A stretch of DNA of 64,000 nucleotides, from assembly GCF_015670405.1 (NCBI RefSeq), contig NZ_JADPBQ010000007.1:69674-133673 (forward strand), read 5' to 3'. The position numbers were made by a program, and so were the translations under genes. Source of the stretch: Clostridium sp. 1001271B_151109_B4 (GTDB lineage: Bacteria; Bacillota; Clostridia; Clostridiales; Clostridiaceae). How positions within the stretch are numbered: the first letter of the stretch is position 1; each line of letters starts with the position of its first letter. Positions 24,075-33,614 of the stretch are shown one piece after another. The notes below the pieces were generated by a model, which worked only from the letters and a program-made list of their open reading frames with translations, searched no databases and was not told the DNA's origin.

Positions 24075-26081
24075 TTATATTTTAATTATATCCACAAAAG
24101 TTTCATTATAAGTAATTTGTCCACCAATATCTGAAATACCACTATTAGTTAAAACATTAGGATTTCCATGCTTTCCCCACCAACCAACAAACATCATTAC
24201 AACATTATCACTTATAGAACTATCTATATTTATCCTTACCTTTATTTGTCCATTATCTGACTTTAAATATACTATTTCATTACTATCTATATTTAAGTTT
24301 TTTGATATATTCTCATTAATATATGCAATAGCTATTCCATCTTCGTCCAAGAAATGCTGACTTGATAGACTATCTCTTCCATGGTTAGTCAATAATCTTA
24401 TCTTTCCTTTATTTTCATTACAGTTAACCTTTTTATTAAAGTCACTAATTCTTATAATTTCAAATTTTCTACTTTTAGTCATAAACTTTTTATCTTCCCA
24501 AGCAATATTTTTATGTAAAGTAAGATAGTTATTTTTTATAAATTCCAAGTTTATATTGCTATTTATATCTTTTAATGGCTCTATTACTTTTTTAAGATAA
24601 TCTATCTTTTCTACATATGGATAATCATTTAAGCCCATTGCCTTTGCTAATTCCATGAAGAAATAATATTCATCCATTAACTTTTCTCTAGGTTCTATTA
24701 ATTTCTCATTGTATATTAAATAAGGATTCATCATTGAACTAAATAATAAATCTTCACTTTCAAGTTGACTACTGGTTGGTATAATCAAATCACATACCTT
24801 TGCAGTATCAGTCATAAACATATCAAAACACACCTTAAAATCTATTTTCGATAATGATTTTTTTAATTTATTTACATTCGGAAGCTGATTTACTAAATTG
24901 CTTTTAGTTATTACGGCCATTTTTACAGGAATATTTAAATCATAATCACTTTCATCTTTATTACCAATAAATATATTATCTTTATAATAAGTTTTACCTA
25001 AAGAACACTTTTCTATAAACTCACTAATCTCACTAGTATAAAAATATCTATTAGAAGCTATCTTTCCACTATTATAAGGATCACTATTTAATATTTTAGG
25101 ATAAACTTTATTTGCATAATTTACTCCCCCACCACTAAATCCTATTTGTCCTGTTATAGCACCTAAAGCATCTATAGCCATAATAGTAATTCCTCCATTT
25201 TTATATTTCTGCATTCCAAACCCTAATAAAATAGTAGAATACTTTTCACAATATAATCTTACTAATTCATTAATTTCATTAATTTCTACTCCACATTCAA
25301 GACTTAACTCTTCAATATTTAAAGATAAAACATATTCTTTATATTCTTCAAATCCATTAACATATGACTTTATATACTCTTCATCAAAAAATTCATTTTC
25401 AATTATTACCTTTCCCATTGCTAATGCTAGGGCTAAATCTCCATTCGGCTTAATTCTAATATATTTATCACTTAAGGTTGCAGTTGCAGTTTCTATTGGA
25501 TCTATAACTATTATTTTACTTCCATTCGCTTTAGCTTTTCTTATCATTTGCATAGTATGTATTGTTGTATTAGCAGGATTTTTACCCCATACCAAAATAC
25601 TATTACTATTCATCATATCTTCTAATGAATGACTTTTAGAATCTCCAAAATCCAACTTTTGAGCAGCAATTCCTGCACTCCAACAAGGTCCCCCCTTTGC
25701 TAAGCTAACACCACCATAAAAATTAAAGAATTTTTCACCTATACTTTTTAATAATGAACCATTTCCATATTGCTCATAATATAAAATAGATTTACTTCCA
25801 AATTCATTTTTATATTCTTTTAATCTTTTTGCCATAATATCTATAGCTTCATTAAAAGATACTTCTTTCCACTCTCCATTTACTTTCAATAACGGATTAT
25901 ATAATCTTTTCTCATGATTTACTCTTTTTAAATGAGCTAAACCTTTTTTGCATATAAATCCCTTAGTATAAGGATGCTCTTTATCACCTTCTATTTTTAT
26001 AACTTCATTCTTATCTATATACACATTAAATTTACAACAATCAGCACAATCTAATGTACATCCATGGCTTAATTTTATCAT
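24075..26081 (-). CDS. Molybdopterin-dependent oxidoreductase (formate dehydrogenase-like catalytic subunit)
   Basis: The 668-residue protein has an N-terminal 4Fe-4S motif (C8, C12, C15 or C16, and C44 followed by KKG), the molybdopterin oxidoreductase core, and a C-terminal dinucleotide-binding domain from about 560. C133 in KGGPCWSAG is placed where family members carry the Mo/W ligand. The length and single-subunit layout recall Bacillus YyaE, a protein of unclear substrate. No electron-transfer subunit or cofactor synthesis gene is nearby. GGGGGAAG precedes the ATG. Formate, thiosulfate or another oxoanion could be the substrate; I cannot tell. Confidence 0.85.
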   Translation of the reverse strand: MIKLSHGCTLDCADCCKFNVYIDKNEVIKIEGDKEHPYTKGFICKKGLAHLKRVNHEKRLYNPLLKVNGEWKEVSFNEAIDIMAKRLKEYKNEFGSKSILYYEQYGNGSLLKSIGEKFFNFYGGVSLAKGGPCWSAGIAAQKLDFGDSKSHSLEDMMNSNSILVWGKNPANTTIHTMQMIRKAKANGSKIIVIDPIETATATLSDKYIRIKPNGDLALALAMGKVIIENEFFDEEYIKSYVNGFEEYKEYVLSLNIEELSLECGVEINEINELVRLYCEKYSTILLGFGMQKYKNGGITIMAIDALGAITGQIGFSGGGVNYANKVYPKILNSDPYNSGKIASNRYFYTSEISEFIEKCSLGKTYYKDNIFIGNKDESDYDLNIPVKMAVITKSNLVNQLPNVNKLKKSLSKIDFKVCFDMFMTDTAKVCDLIIPTSSQLESEDLLFSSMMNPYLIYNEKLIEPREKLMDEYYFFMELAKAMGLNDYPYVEKIDYLKKVIEPLKDINSNINLEFIKNNYLTLHKNIAWEDKKFMTKSRKFEIIRISDFNKKVNCNENKGKIRLLTNHGRDSLSSQHFLDEDGIAIAYINENISKNLNIDSNEIVYLKSDNGQIKVRINIDSSISDNVVMMFVGWWGKHGNPNVLTNSGISDIGGQITYNETFVDIIKI

Positions 26082-26306
26082 TTACTTCCCCCATAATTAT
26101 CTTTAATTAATAACCTCTCTTTAAAAGACTCTAAGTATGCTATATTGATTTATATTATAACCTTTTTTATCTCACTAAAAAACTTATTTAAATGGAAGTA
26201 AATACTTTCCTAATGATTTTTCCTATGCTTATCTTATTTTATTTTTACGAAAACATTTACCAATGCTATACTAATATTATATCAATTTAACTGGAGGTGA
26301 TGATAA

Positions 26307-27857
26307 ATGAAAAACTTTGATATAATCACTAACGATAGAGAAGATCATTCTAAACTCGTTCTTAAAGGTCTTCTCGTTGGCGTTATTACTACCTTTGTAG
26401 TTGTATTATATAGATTCGCACTATCCTATGCAGAAGATTTTTCATTTTTTATTTATTCATTTATTAAAGACAAAAAATATCTTATACCAATATGGTTCAT
26501 TATCTTAATACTATTAGCTTTTTTTATAGGAAAGCTAATCGATAAGGAACCTTATATAAGCGGAAGTGGTATTCCACAAGTTAAAGGTGTAATGGGAGGA
26601 TATATTAAAAACAGACCTCTCTCAATTATAATTAACAAATTTATTGGAGGCACACTTTGTATTGTTTCTGGCTTATCCCTTGGTAGAGAAGGTCCTTCTG
26701 TACAACTTGGGTCCAGCGTAGGTGATATAGTAAGCAAAAAATTCAAAAGTACAAGACTTGAAAGAAGACTTCTTATAAGTAGTGGTGCAACTGCTGGATT
26801 AGCTGCAGCATTCAATGCCCCATTATCAGGTGTATTATTTTCTCTTGAGGAAATTTACAAATACTTTTCACCACTTGTATTAATATCAACAATTACTTCT
26901 GCAGTAGCTGCTGATTTTATTTCAAAGCAATTTTTCGGCTTAGATCCAATATTTAATTTTTCCACATCCCAAGCTATTCCTTTAAACAACTATTGGATAT
27001 TGATAATTTTAGGAATTTGCTTAGGGCTTTTTGGTGTCTTTTATAACTGGTTGACCTTAAAAACACAAGATTTATATAGTAAATTAAAATGCTCTACTTC
27101 AATGAAATTAATGATACCTTTTTTACTTGCAGGAATTTTAGGTTTATTATTCCCTTTAGTTTTATGTGGTGGGCATGCAATAGTCGAAGAACTATCTTTA
27201 ACAACAACTTTAAGTTTGCTTTTATTAATGCTTATAGCAAAATTTTTATTTTCTATTATATCTTTTGGTTCTGGTGCTCCTGGTGGCATTTTCTTTCCAC
27301 TTCTAATTATTGGAGGAACCTTTGGTGCAGTATTTGGATATATTTCAATTAACTATCTTGGAATAAGTCCTGCACTATTTAATAATTTTATTATAATTTC
27401 TATGGCTGGTTACTTTACTGCAATAGTTAGAGCTCCTATTACAGGAATAATTCTTATTACAGAAATGACTGGGTCATTTACTCATTTATTATCACTTTCT
27501 GTAGTATCTATAATTTCATATATAGTTGCAGACTTATTAAAAAGCACTCCTATATATGATTCATTACTTAAAGGACTTTTACTTAAAAATAATATTAATG
27601 AATATCATAGTGAAAGCACTAAAAAAATCATTATTACTAACGTAGTTCATTTTGGTTCAAAAATAGAAAAAACATACTTAAATAATCTTAAGCTACCTGA
27701 GAATACGCTTATTGTTTCAATTAAGCGTGATGAAATTTCTATTGTTCCAAAAGGAAATACTCTTATTAAAGCTGGTGATACCCTTCTTACTATGACTGAT
27801 TTAAAGAATGAATGGAAAGTTCGAGAATTAATGGATTCTCTAACAACTATAGAATAG
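26307..27857 (+). CDS. ClC-family chloride transporter with C-terminal TrkA-C domain
   Basis: The 516-residue membrane protein has the chloride-binding motifs GSGIPQ (86-91), GREGPS (126-131, gating E128) and GSGAPGGIF. A glutamate pair at 181-182 in GVLFSLEEI matches the internal proton glutamate of E. coli ClC, so it is probably a chloride/proton exchanger rather than a channel. A TrkA-C (RCK-C) domain covers about 435-516 and may bind a ligand such as a nucleotide. The ATG at 26307 follows TGGAGGTGA. It is monocistronic with its own terminator. Confidence 0.92.
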   Translation: MKNFDIITNDREDHSKLVLKGLLVGVITTFVVVLYRFALSYAEDFSFFIYSFIKDKKYLIPIWFIILILLAFFIGKLIDKEPYISGSGIPQVKGVMGGYIKNRPLSIIINKFIGGTLCIVSGLSLGREGPSVQLGSSVGDIVSKKFKSTRLERRLLISSGATAGLAAAFNAPLSGVLFSLEEIYKYFSPLVLISTITSAVAADFISKQFFGLDPIFNFSTSQAIPLNNYWILIILGICLGLFGVFYNWLTLKTQDLYSKLKCSTSMKLMIPFLLAGILGLLFPLVLCGGHAIVEELSLTTTLSLLLLMLIAKFLFSIISFGSGAPGGIFFPLLIIGGTFGAVFGYISINYLGISPALFNNFIIISMAGYFTAIVRAPITGIILITEMTGSFTHLLSLSVVSIISYIVADLLKSTPIYDSLLKGLLLKNNINEYHSESTKKIIITNVVHFGSKIEKTYLNNLKLPENTLIVSIKRDEISIVPKGNTLIKAGDTLLTMTDLKNEWKVRELMDSLTTIE

Positions 27858-27860
27858 AGA

Positions 27861-27899
27861 AAAAGGCAAATTAACCTTACAAAGATTAATTTGCTTTTT
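27861..27899. terminator. Terminator after the ClC gene
   Basis: Arms AAGGCAAATTAA and TTAATTTGCTT pair with one bulge, with T run downstream; it may serve both converging genes. Confidence 0.75.
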
Positions 27900-27902
27900 A
27901 TA

Positions 27903-28565
27903 TTATTTATCTTTTATTAATCTATATTTCATTTCATTCCATAGTTTTATTGAAAAAGCTCCTGTTATTATTAAAGTAATAACTATCATTATAGTATTAA
28001 AAATAGATCCATCAAAACTTTCTCCTAAATAGCTATATAAAAATATAGCAGGCATATTTGCAAGTGTAAATATTAAACTAAACTTCTTAAGACTAATTCC
28101 CATATATGATGATACAAAGACTAATACATCTGTAGGTGCTACAGGACATAAAACACCTACTGCAAGTATCTTATAATTATATAAATCAATAAGTTCTATT
28201 ATTTGTGGATGCTTTTCATTTATCTTTTCTCTTAACCCCTTAAATACACTAATTCTTGCAACCGCAAAAACTATTATACCGCTTATTAAAACACCTACTA
28301 ATGATAATATAACTGCTTTTTCGGGTTCAAATATCAGTCCTCCTAATACCATTAATGTAACACCTGGAATAAGACTAATTAATCTGATACACCATAGCAT
28401 TATGAACATAAGCTCAGAATATTTCATTGAATCAATCATTAGTCTTAAAGAATCCACACTAAAATCTATATTTAAATTATTAACTAAAGTTTTAATTCCT
28501 ATAATTCCCAATGTAATTGCTATAATAATAAAAATAGCCATATACACTTTTTTCTTTTTATTCAC
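27903..28565 (-). CDS. TVP38/TMEM64 (DedA-like) membrane protein
   Basis: The 220-residue protein has about five membrane segments and the VTT-type region IPGVTLMVLGGLIFEPEKA followed by FAVAR and VCPVAPTDVLVFVSSYMG. Members of this superfamily are thought to move lipids or carriers across membranes, but this one cannot be assigned. The start appears to be GTG at 28565, with GAGGAG 13 bases upstream, which is far; an ATG at codon 9 is the alternative. Confidence 0.8.
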   Translation of the reverse strand: MNKKKKVYMAIFIIIAITLGIIGIKTLVNNLNIDFSVDSLRLMIDSMKYSELMFIMLWCIRLISLIPGVTLMVLGGLIFEPEKAVILSLVGVLISGIIVFAVARISVFKGLREKINEKHPQIIELIDLYNYKILAVGVLCPVAPTDVLVFVSSYMGISLKKFSLIFTLANMPAIFLYSYLGESFDGSIFNTIMIVITLIITGAFSIKLWNEMKYRLIKDK

Positions 28566-28757
28566 TTTTTATGATTCACTCCTCATATACCAACTAATTT
28601 TCTTATCTTTTATTTATTATAAAATAACTTTTCATAATTTCATATTAATTTACTATTAAATTTCTATTAACGTAATAAAGTATTAACAAAAATTTTTGTT
28701 ATTGTAACAATAAAAATGCATATATTATAGTAATATAAATTTCTGGAGTTGAAATAA

Positions 28758-28982
28758 TTGTCAAAGAAAACTGATTGGGGCAAAGTAGTCAGAGAAACTG
28801 TTAATGATATAATTTGTGCTATTAAAACACCTTCTTCAAAACCTAAACAACCGAATTGTCCAAATCCTAAAGCTCGAATATGTATTTTAATACTTATTGG
28901 AATTACATTACTTTTTTCTGGAATTGGTATCTATAGTTGGATAATAATCATCATGTTGTTTATTATTTTATCTTTTGTTTAA
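28758..28982 (+). CDS. Small membrane protein of unknown function
   Basis: The 74-residue frame starts with TTG at 28758 behind TGGAG. It has a polar first half with a KPKQPNCPNPKA stretch and one or two membrane segments (about 41-72). A plausible promoter, TTGTAA and TTATAG with 17 bases between, lies at about 28697-28725, at a GTTA-TTG-TAAC dyad. I do not recognise the family. It directly precedes the RNase P RNA promoter. Codon use and signals look real, but homologues are needed to confirm. Confidence 0.6.
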   Translation: MSKKTDWGKVVRETVNDIICAIKTPSSKPKQPNCPNPKARICILILIGITLLFSGIGIYSWIIIIMLFIILSFV

Positions 28983-28990
28983 AAAAAAAT

Positions 28991-29019
28991 TTGTATTATT
29001 AAAAAATTTATGTTATTAT
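28991..29019 (+). promoter_or_regulatory. Promoter of rnpB
   Basis: A -35 TTGTAT (28991-28996) and a -10 TATTAT (29014-29019) are 17 bases apart and point to a start at about 29026, the predicted 5' end of the RNA. Confidence 0.7.
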
Positions 29020-29025
29020 AAATCC

Positions 29026-29390
29026 TGCGAGTAATACATGCAATCGCTGCTAGCTTTAAGCTAGGAGAGGAAAGTCGGAGCTCCATAGGGCAGGGTGCTG
29101 GTTAACGGCCAGTCAAGGCGACTTGAAGGATAGTGCAACAGAGATATACCGCCAGAAGTTTTTTAACTGAGTTCATTTTATATGACTGGTAAGGGTGGAA
29201 AGGCGAGGTAAGAGCTCACCAGCATGGTGGTGACATCATGGCTATGTAAACCCCACCTGGAGCAAGACCGAGTAATGGCATTATGGGATTGCCCGTCCCG
29301 CCATGTGGTGTGTCGCTTGAGCTTACTGGTAACAGTAAGCCTAGATAGATGATTGCTTAATACAGAACTCCGCTTACGGATTATCTCGCA
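29026..29390 (+). ncRNA. rnpB: RNase P RNA
   Basis: The sequence has the conserved RNase P cores: GAGAGGAAAGTCGGAGCTCC near the 5' side, GTGCAACAGAGATATACCGCC, GGTAAGGGTGGAAAGGCGAGG, AGACCGAGTAATGGC and ACAGAACTCCGCTTA near the 3' end. The terminal helix P1 forms between GCGAGTAAT (29027) and ATTATCTCGC (about 29380-29389). The RNA is the catalytic part of the enzyme that matures tRNA 5' ends. Ends are inferred from P1 and may be off by a few bases. Confidence 0.95.
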
Positions 29391-29395
29391 TCATG

Positions 29396-29427
29396 AAAAA
29401 CACTAGGTTTAAGCCTAGTGTTTTTCT
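29396..29427. terminator. Bidirectional terminator after rnpB
   Basis: Arms AAAAACACTAGG and CCTAGTGTTTTT pair around TTTAAG and serve rnpB and the converging histidine kinase gene. Confidence 0.85.
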
Positions 29428-29430
29428 TTA

Positions 29431-30549
29431 TTACTCTACAATTGGCAATTTAACTTCAAATATAGTTTTATCATTATCACTATATGCTTCTATGCTTCCA
29501 CCATGTAGCTCTATAATATTTTTAGTAATAGCTAATCCTAACCCAGACCCTGCTATATTACTATTTCTTGATTTTTCAATTCTATAAAATCTATCAAAAA
29601 TATAGGGTAAATCAACTGATGGTATAGCATCTCCGTAATTAATTATTTGTACAACAGCCATATCTTCTTCTTTCTGTATAATTACATCTACAAAATATCC
29701 ATCACTTGCATATTTAATTGCATTAGTTAATAAGTTTTCAAAAGCTCTGACTAACTTTTCACCATCTGCATTTATAATTAACTTTTCATTAGAAAAATTT
29801 ACTCTCACCTTCATCTCAGCAACTTTAAATTGATATTCAAAGTATGCAATTATTTGTCCTAATAAATCAACTAAATTAATATTACTCTTATTTATATCTA
29901 CAGTATTATTTTGCATCTTTGTAAGTTCAAATAAATCATTTATAAGTAAGTTTAAACTTTTAGATTTTTCATATGCAATATTGGCATAATACCTTAATTC
30001 TAATTCATCCTTATACTTATCAGAGTCAATAAATTCCAAATATCCTAATATAGATGTCAATGGCGTTCTTAAATCATGTGAAACATTAGTTATTAAATCA
30101 TTTTTTGTTTTTTGTGCTCTTCTTTCCTCTATAGTTAAATTTTTAAGTACCCTAGATATCTTATTAATATTTTCAGCCAATTCTCTAATTTCTCCATCAG
30201 CTTTAGGTTTAATAACTCTATCTAAATCACCCTTTGCCATGATTTCTGTTTCATTGATAATTTCAATTAATCCATTTTTAGTTCTATATGTCAAGATAAC
30301 ATACCATGTAAAAAACAAAACAAATCCACTTATTCCCAAAGCAAAAGCACCAAAAAATGTATCCTTTATTTGTCTCCAATAATACCATAGCAAATTTATT
30401 GTGTATCCACTATAATATCTATACCAAAAATCTAATCCCATTTTTATTATAAAAAAAGTTATTACCATAAGAATTAAAGCTAATATTATTTTTAACATTT
30501 CTTTTAAATAATATATAACCAACCTATTATTTTTCAATTTTATATCCAA
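29431..30549 (-). CDS. Sensor histidine kinase (VanS-like)
   Basis: The 372-residue protein has two membrane segments (about 18-37 and 66-90), a HAMP linker, a HisKA domain with H158 in NVSHDLRTPLTSILGYLEF, and an ATPase domain with NAIKYA, IFDRFYR and GSGLGLAI. The extracellular part is short (about 30 residues), so it may sense something in or near the membrane. Its start overlaps the response regulator end by 23 bases, so they are a coupled pair. With the VanY-like gene it likely responds to cell-wall stress; this is inference. Confidence 0.9.
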   Translation of the reverse strand: MDIKLKNNRLVIYYLKEMLKIILALILMVITFFIIKMGLDFWYRYYSGYTINLLWYYWRQIKDTFFGAFALGISGFVLFFTWYVILTYRTKNGLIEIINETEIMAKGDLDRVIKPKADGEIRELAENINKISRVLKNLTIEERRAQKTKNDLITNVSHDLRTPLTSILGYLEFIDSDKYKDELELRYYANIAYEKSKSLNLLINDLFELTKMQNNTVDINKSNINLVDLLGQIIAYFEYQFKVAEMKVRVNFSNEKLIINADGEKLVRAFENLLTNAIKYASDGYFVDVIIQKEEDMAVVQIINYGDAIPSVDLPYIFDRFYRIEKSRNSNIAGSGLGLAITKNIIELHGGSIEAYSDNDKTIFEVKLPIVE

Positions 30550-31222
30550 CTCCCCATACTGTATGAATTATTTTATCACCTTTTGTATGAGATTCTAATT
30601 TATCCCTTATCCTACTCATATGAACCATAACAGTATTGTTTGATTGAAAATACTTTTCCTTCCAAACTTTTTCAAATATTTCTTCAGCACTAAATACTCT
30701 TCCTCTATTAGTTGCCAAAAGGTATACTATTTCAAACTCTCTTGCAGTTAAAGTTACCTCTTCTTCATTAACTTTAACTATATGCCTATTTTTATCAATA
30801 ATCATAGATTCAACACATATTATATTATGATCTATATTTTTTGATTCTACATTCAAAAAATAAGTTCTTCTAATCAAAGCCCTTATTCTAACAATAAGCT
30901 CTAATGAATTAAATGGTTTACATAGATAATCATCTGCTCCTGTCAAAATCCCTTGTATCCTATCTATATCCTCACTCTTGGCACTTAACATAAGAATTGG
31001 TACATTACATTTTTCCCTAACTCTCCTACATACCTCAAGCCCATCCATATCAGGCATCATAACATCTAATACCATTAAGCAAATTTCTTCCTTATTTATA
31101 ATTTCTAAAGCTTCTTTGCCAGAACTAGCCTTAAATACGTTAAATCCTTCATTTATAAGATTTATATTTAATAATTCTCTTATTTCCTTTTCATCATCTA
31201 CTACTAAAATATTATTATTCAT
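30527..31222 (-). CDS. OmpR-family response regulator (VanR-like)
   Basis: The 231-residue protein has a receiver domain with acidic residues DDE (near 9-11), phosphoacceptor D53 region LMVLDVMMPDMDG and lysine in LCKPFNSLEL, followed by an OmpR-type winged helix with TAREFEIVYLLATNRGRVFS. It is the partner of the overlapping kinase. GGAGG lies before the ATG. The VanY-like carboxypeptidase gene is 23 bases upstream in the same direction, and it is the best candidate target. Confidence 0.92.
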   Translation of the reverse strand: MNNNILVVDDEKEIRELLNINLINEGFNVFKASSGKEALEIINKEEICLMVLDVMMPDMDGLEVCRRVREKCNVPILMLSAKSEDIDRIQGILTGADDYLCKPFNSLELIVRIRALIRRTYFLNVESKNIDHNIICVESMIIDKNRHIVKVNEEEVTLTAREFEIVYLLATNRGRVFSAEEIFEKVWKEKYFQSNNTVMVHMSRIRDKLESHTKGDKIIHTVWGVGYKIEK

Positions 31223-31245
31223 TTTTCCTCCATAAATTATTCCTT

Positions 31246-31920
31246 CTATTTCCCTAAATATTCTTCTAACGTTAAATTGTTATCATTAATATACTTAGCA
31301 GCTTCTTCCCCAACATATCTTATATGCCATGGTTCATATGCTACACCTGTTATATATTCCTTTCCTTCTGGATACCTAATAATAAATCCATACTTATAAC
31401 AATTATTTGCCAACCATTCTGCTTCTTTTGTGCCTTTTACAAAATATCTCTCTTCATTTGTAATATCAATACTTAAACCTGTTTGATGTTCACTAAATCC
31501 AGCTTTAGCAACATATTTATCAGCCATTTCCTTACCATCTGATAACACCCTCATATCATAAAGTTTTTTTTGAGTATTATAAGATCTATATCCTGAATTA
31601 CCCAATAATATTATTCCATCACTTTTAGCTTCCTTTACCAATTGTTCTAACGGCTCTTTAATAACTTTATCTACAAGCTTTTCCTCCTTGGTAGATTCAT
31701 CTGCAAAACTTATATTTGGTTTTTGTAACTTGTTAGGTTTATATTCTTCATCTAATTCATAATTTTTACTTACTATCATCTGTGAAAAATTACTATTAAC
31801 TTCTTTTGTATTTATTAATTCATTTTCACTATAATTTTTTAAATACCATATTCCTACAATTAATATTATACCAATTAATATATTTCTTCTAAAATTACTC
31901 TTTCTTTTCATTTTCTTCAC
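31246..31920 (-). CDS. D-alanyl-D-alanine carboxypeptidase, VanY type (peptidase M15B)
   Basis: The 224-residue protein has a membrane anchor (about 10-26), a linker and an M15B domain with GYRSYNTQ, the zinc ligands in SEHQTGLSIDI and EPWHIRYVG. It trims the terminal D-Ala from peptidoglycan stem peptides outside the membrane. It is upstream of the VanR/VanS-like pair and probably in the same operon. No vanH, vanA or vanX homologue is in the window, so this is more likely a wall-remodelling unit than a glycopeptide resistance cluster. Confidence 0.88.
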   Translation of the reverse strand: MKKMKRKSNFRRNILIGIILIVGIWYLKNYSENELINTKEVNSNFSQMIVSKNYELDEEYKPNKLQKPNISFADESTKEEKLVDKVIKEPLEQLVKEAKSDGIILLGNSGYRSYNTQKKLYDMRVLSDGKEMADKYVAKAGFSEHQTGLSIDITNEERYFVKGTKEAEWLANNCYKYGFIIRYPEGKEYITGVAYEPWHIRYVGEEAAKYINDNNLTLEEYLGK

Positions 31921-32010
31921 TCCTATAACAAAAACTTTAATTTCATTATAGAATCTATACTTTACATCCTATTTAAGAAAACCTTACAAAATCTTAAGTT
32001 AAAGCAAAAA

Positions 32011-32044
32011 GGTATAATTTTTACTATTCAGTAAAACTTATACC
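32011..32044 (-). terminator. Terminator of the Nif3-family gene
   Basis: Arms AAGGTATAATTTTTACT and AGTAAAACTTATACCTT pair; on the minus strand the stem is followed by TTTTGC. Confidence 0.75.
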
Positions 32045-32052
32045 TTATATTT

Positions 32053-32838
32053 TTAATAAAAACTAAATGGATCCTCTTCAACCTTAGAAGTAACAATCTC
32101 AATATCTTTAAACTTTTCCTTTAATCTTTCCATTACGTTAAAGAAAATTATTTGCTCAGATGCAAAATGCCCTACATCTAAAATGCTTATTCCCATTTCC
32201 TTATAATCAGATGCAAAATGATATGTTGTATCTCCTGTAACAATACAATCTGCTCCTAATGCAACAGCTTTACCAATAAAATCTTGCCCACTACCATTTA
32301 TTACTGCAACTTTAGAAACTTTATTATTTCCTTTAACAACTCTTAAATTAGATATATTTAAAGCACCCTTAATTTTGTTTACTAACTCTTCTAAAGTTAT
32401 TTCCTCATTTAAAGATACTAATCTACCTAATCCAGCATTATCATCTTTCATATTCTTTTCTAATATTGTAGAATCATTAAACCCTAATATAGAAACTATT
32501 GTATGATTTAATCCATTTTCTACTGAATCTAAATTAGTATGACTTGAATAAAGAGAAATATCATTTTTTATAAGTTCTATTATTTTCTTTCCTTGCAAAG
32601 TATCAGTTGTAATACTACTAGGTTTTCTAAAAATAAGAGGATGATGAGTTATAATTAAATCAGCATTTTCATTCTTTGCTTCTTCAATTACCTTTAAAGT
32701 ACAATCTAATGCTAATAACACTTTTTTAACTTCTTTTTCTCTATCACCAACCATTAAACCAACATTATCAAAATCTTCTTTTAAATATATTGGTGCTAAT
32801 GATTCCATTTCTTTAATAATATTATTTACCTTTATCAT
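32053..32838 (-). CDS. Nif3-like dinuclear metal centre protein (GTP cyclohydrolase I type 2 family)
   Basis: I use the ATG at 32838, 6 bases after AAGGTG; an earlier GTG overlaps that site. The 261-residue protein has the metal-binding HHPLIF motif near residue 67 and the HFASEQ motif near 225. It matches the compact form of the family (as E. coli YbgI) and lacks the inserted PII-like domain of Bacillus YqfO. The biochemical role is not settled in the literature. It follows trmK directly (10-base gap), a common pairing in Firmicutes. Confidence 0.88.
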   Translation of the reverse strand: MIKVNNIIKEMESLAPIYLKEDFDNVGLMVGDREKEVKKVLLALDCTLKVIEEAKNENADLIITHHPLIFRKPSSITTDTLQGKKIIELIKNDISLYSSHTNLDSVENGLNHTIVSILGFNDSTILEKNMKDDNAGLGRLVSLNEEITLEELVNKIKGALNISNLRVVKGNNKVSKVAVINGSGQDFIGKAVALGADCIVTGDTTYHFASDYKEMGISILDVGHFASEQIIFFNVMERLKEKFKDIEIVTSKVEEDPFSFY

Positions 32839-32848
32839 AAAAATCACC

Positions 32849-33541
32849 TTATAAATAATTTAACATACCAGTTATAATACTAATTTTTTCCTTTATTTCT
32901 TCTCTTCTGTTATTTGCACTTACAGTTGCTTCAGTTATAAATCCTAAAATTTTATTATATTCATCTATTTTATTTTGTAAGAAATCTTTCATTAATGGAT
33001 TTTTACTTCTTAATAATATTGGACTTACTTCATAATATATACTATCTAGTTCAGTTGTTTGCCCTTCTGCACTTCTTACTTTAAATAATTCATAATATAT
33101 TCCTTCATCAAAGCATAAGTCTTCCTTTATAATCTCATAATTATTTTTATATAAATATTCTCTTAATACTTCTGGATTTTGTGCTGGAACCAAAATTAAA
33201 TATTCTGCTGATTTAACCTTTTCTAAATCGGCTTCTAATATATCTCTAATTAAATTACCGCCCATTCCTGCTATTACGACTTCATTAGCTTCATTTAGTT
33301 TTAGGGGTTCAAACCCTCCACCTAATCTAAATTCTAGTTCATCTCCAGCGCCTTCTAATATTGCATTTAATCTTGCTTTATCTAACGGATCTTTATTAAT
33401 ATCACAAGCAATAGCTTTATTGCATATTCCTCTTTCTAGCGCTATTAATGGAACATATCCATGATCAGTACCTATATCCGCAAGTACTTCTACATTTTCT
33501 AAATTGTCGATTATAAATTCTATTCTATTACTAACTTCCAT
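32849..33541 (-). CDS. trmK: tRNA (adenine-22-N1)-methyltransferase
   Basis: The 230-residue protein has the SAM-binding motif VLADIGTDHGYVPL (about 18-31), GLGGGFEPL-like turn, and VVIAGMGGNLIRDIL typical of TrmK. It methylates A22 in the D-loop of some tRNAs. The order rpoD, trmK, nif3 family is conserved in Bacillus and Clostridium. A coiled region ends the protein (about 195-220). AGAGGTAG precedes the ATG. Confidence 0.92.
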   Translation of the reverse strand: MEVSNRIEFIIDNLENVEVLADIGTDHGYVPLIALERGICNKAIACDINKDPLDKARLNAILEGAGDELEFRLGGGFEPLKLNEANEVVIAGMGGNLIRDILEADLEKVKSAEYLILVPAQNPEVLREYLYKNNYEIIKEDLCFDEGIYYELFKVRSAEGQTTELDSIYYEVSPILLRSKNPLMKDFLQNKIDEYNKILGFITEATVSANNRREEIKEKISIITGMLNYL

Positions 33542-33614
33542 TTTAACTACCTCTATATATATTATTTAATCATTTGCTATATATTTTATATTATTTTTCA
33601 AATCCATGTTTATT

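Noticed and set aside
24075-26081. Selenocysteine-containing formate dehydrogenase
   Set aside because: The expected metal-ligand position reads TGT/TGC-type cysteine (C133) and there is no in-frame TGA.
29431-31920. Vancomycin resistance cluster
   Set aside because: Only a VanY-type carboxypeptidase and a two-component pair are present; the vanH, vanA and vanX functions are missing.
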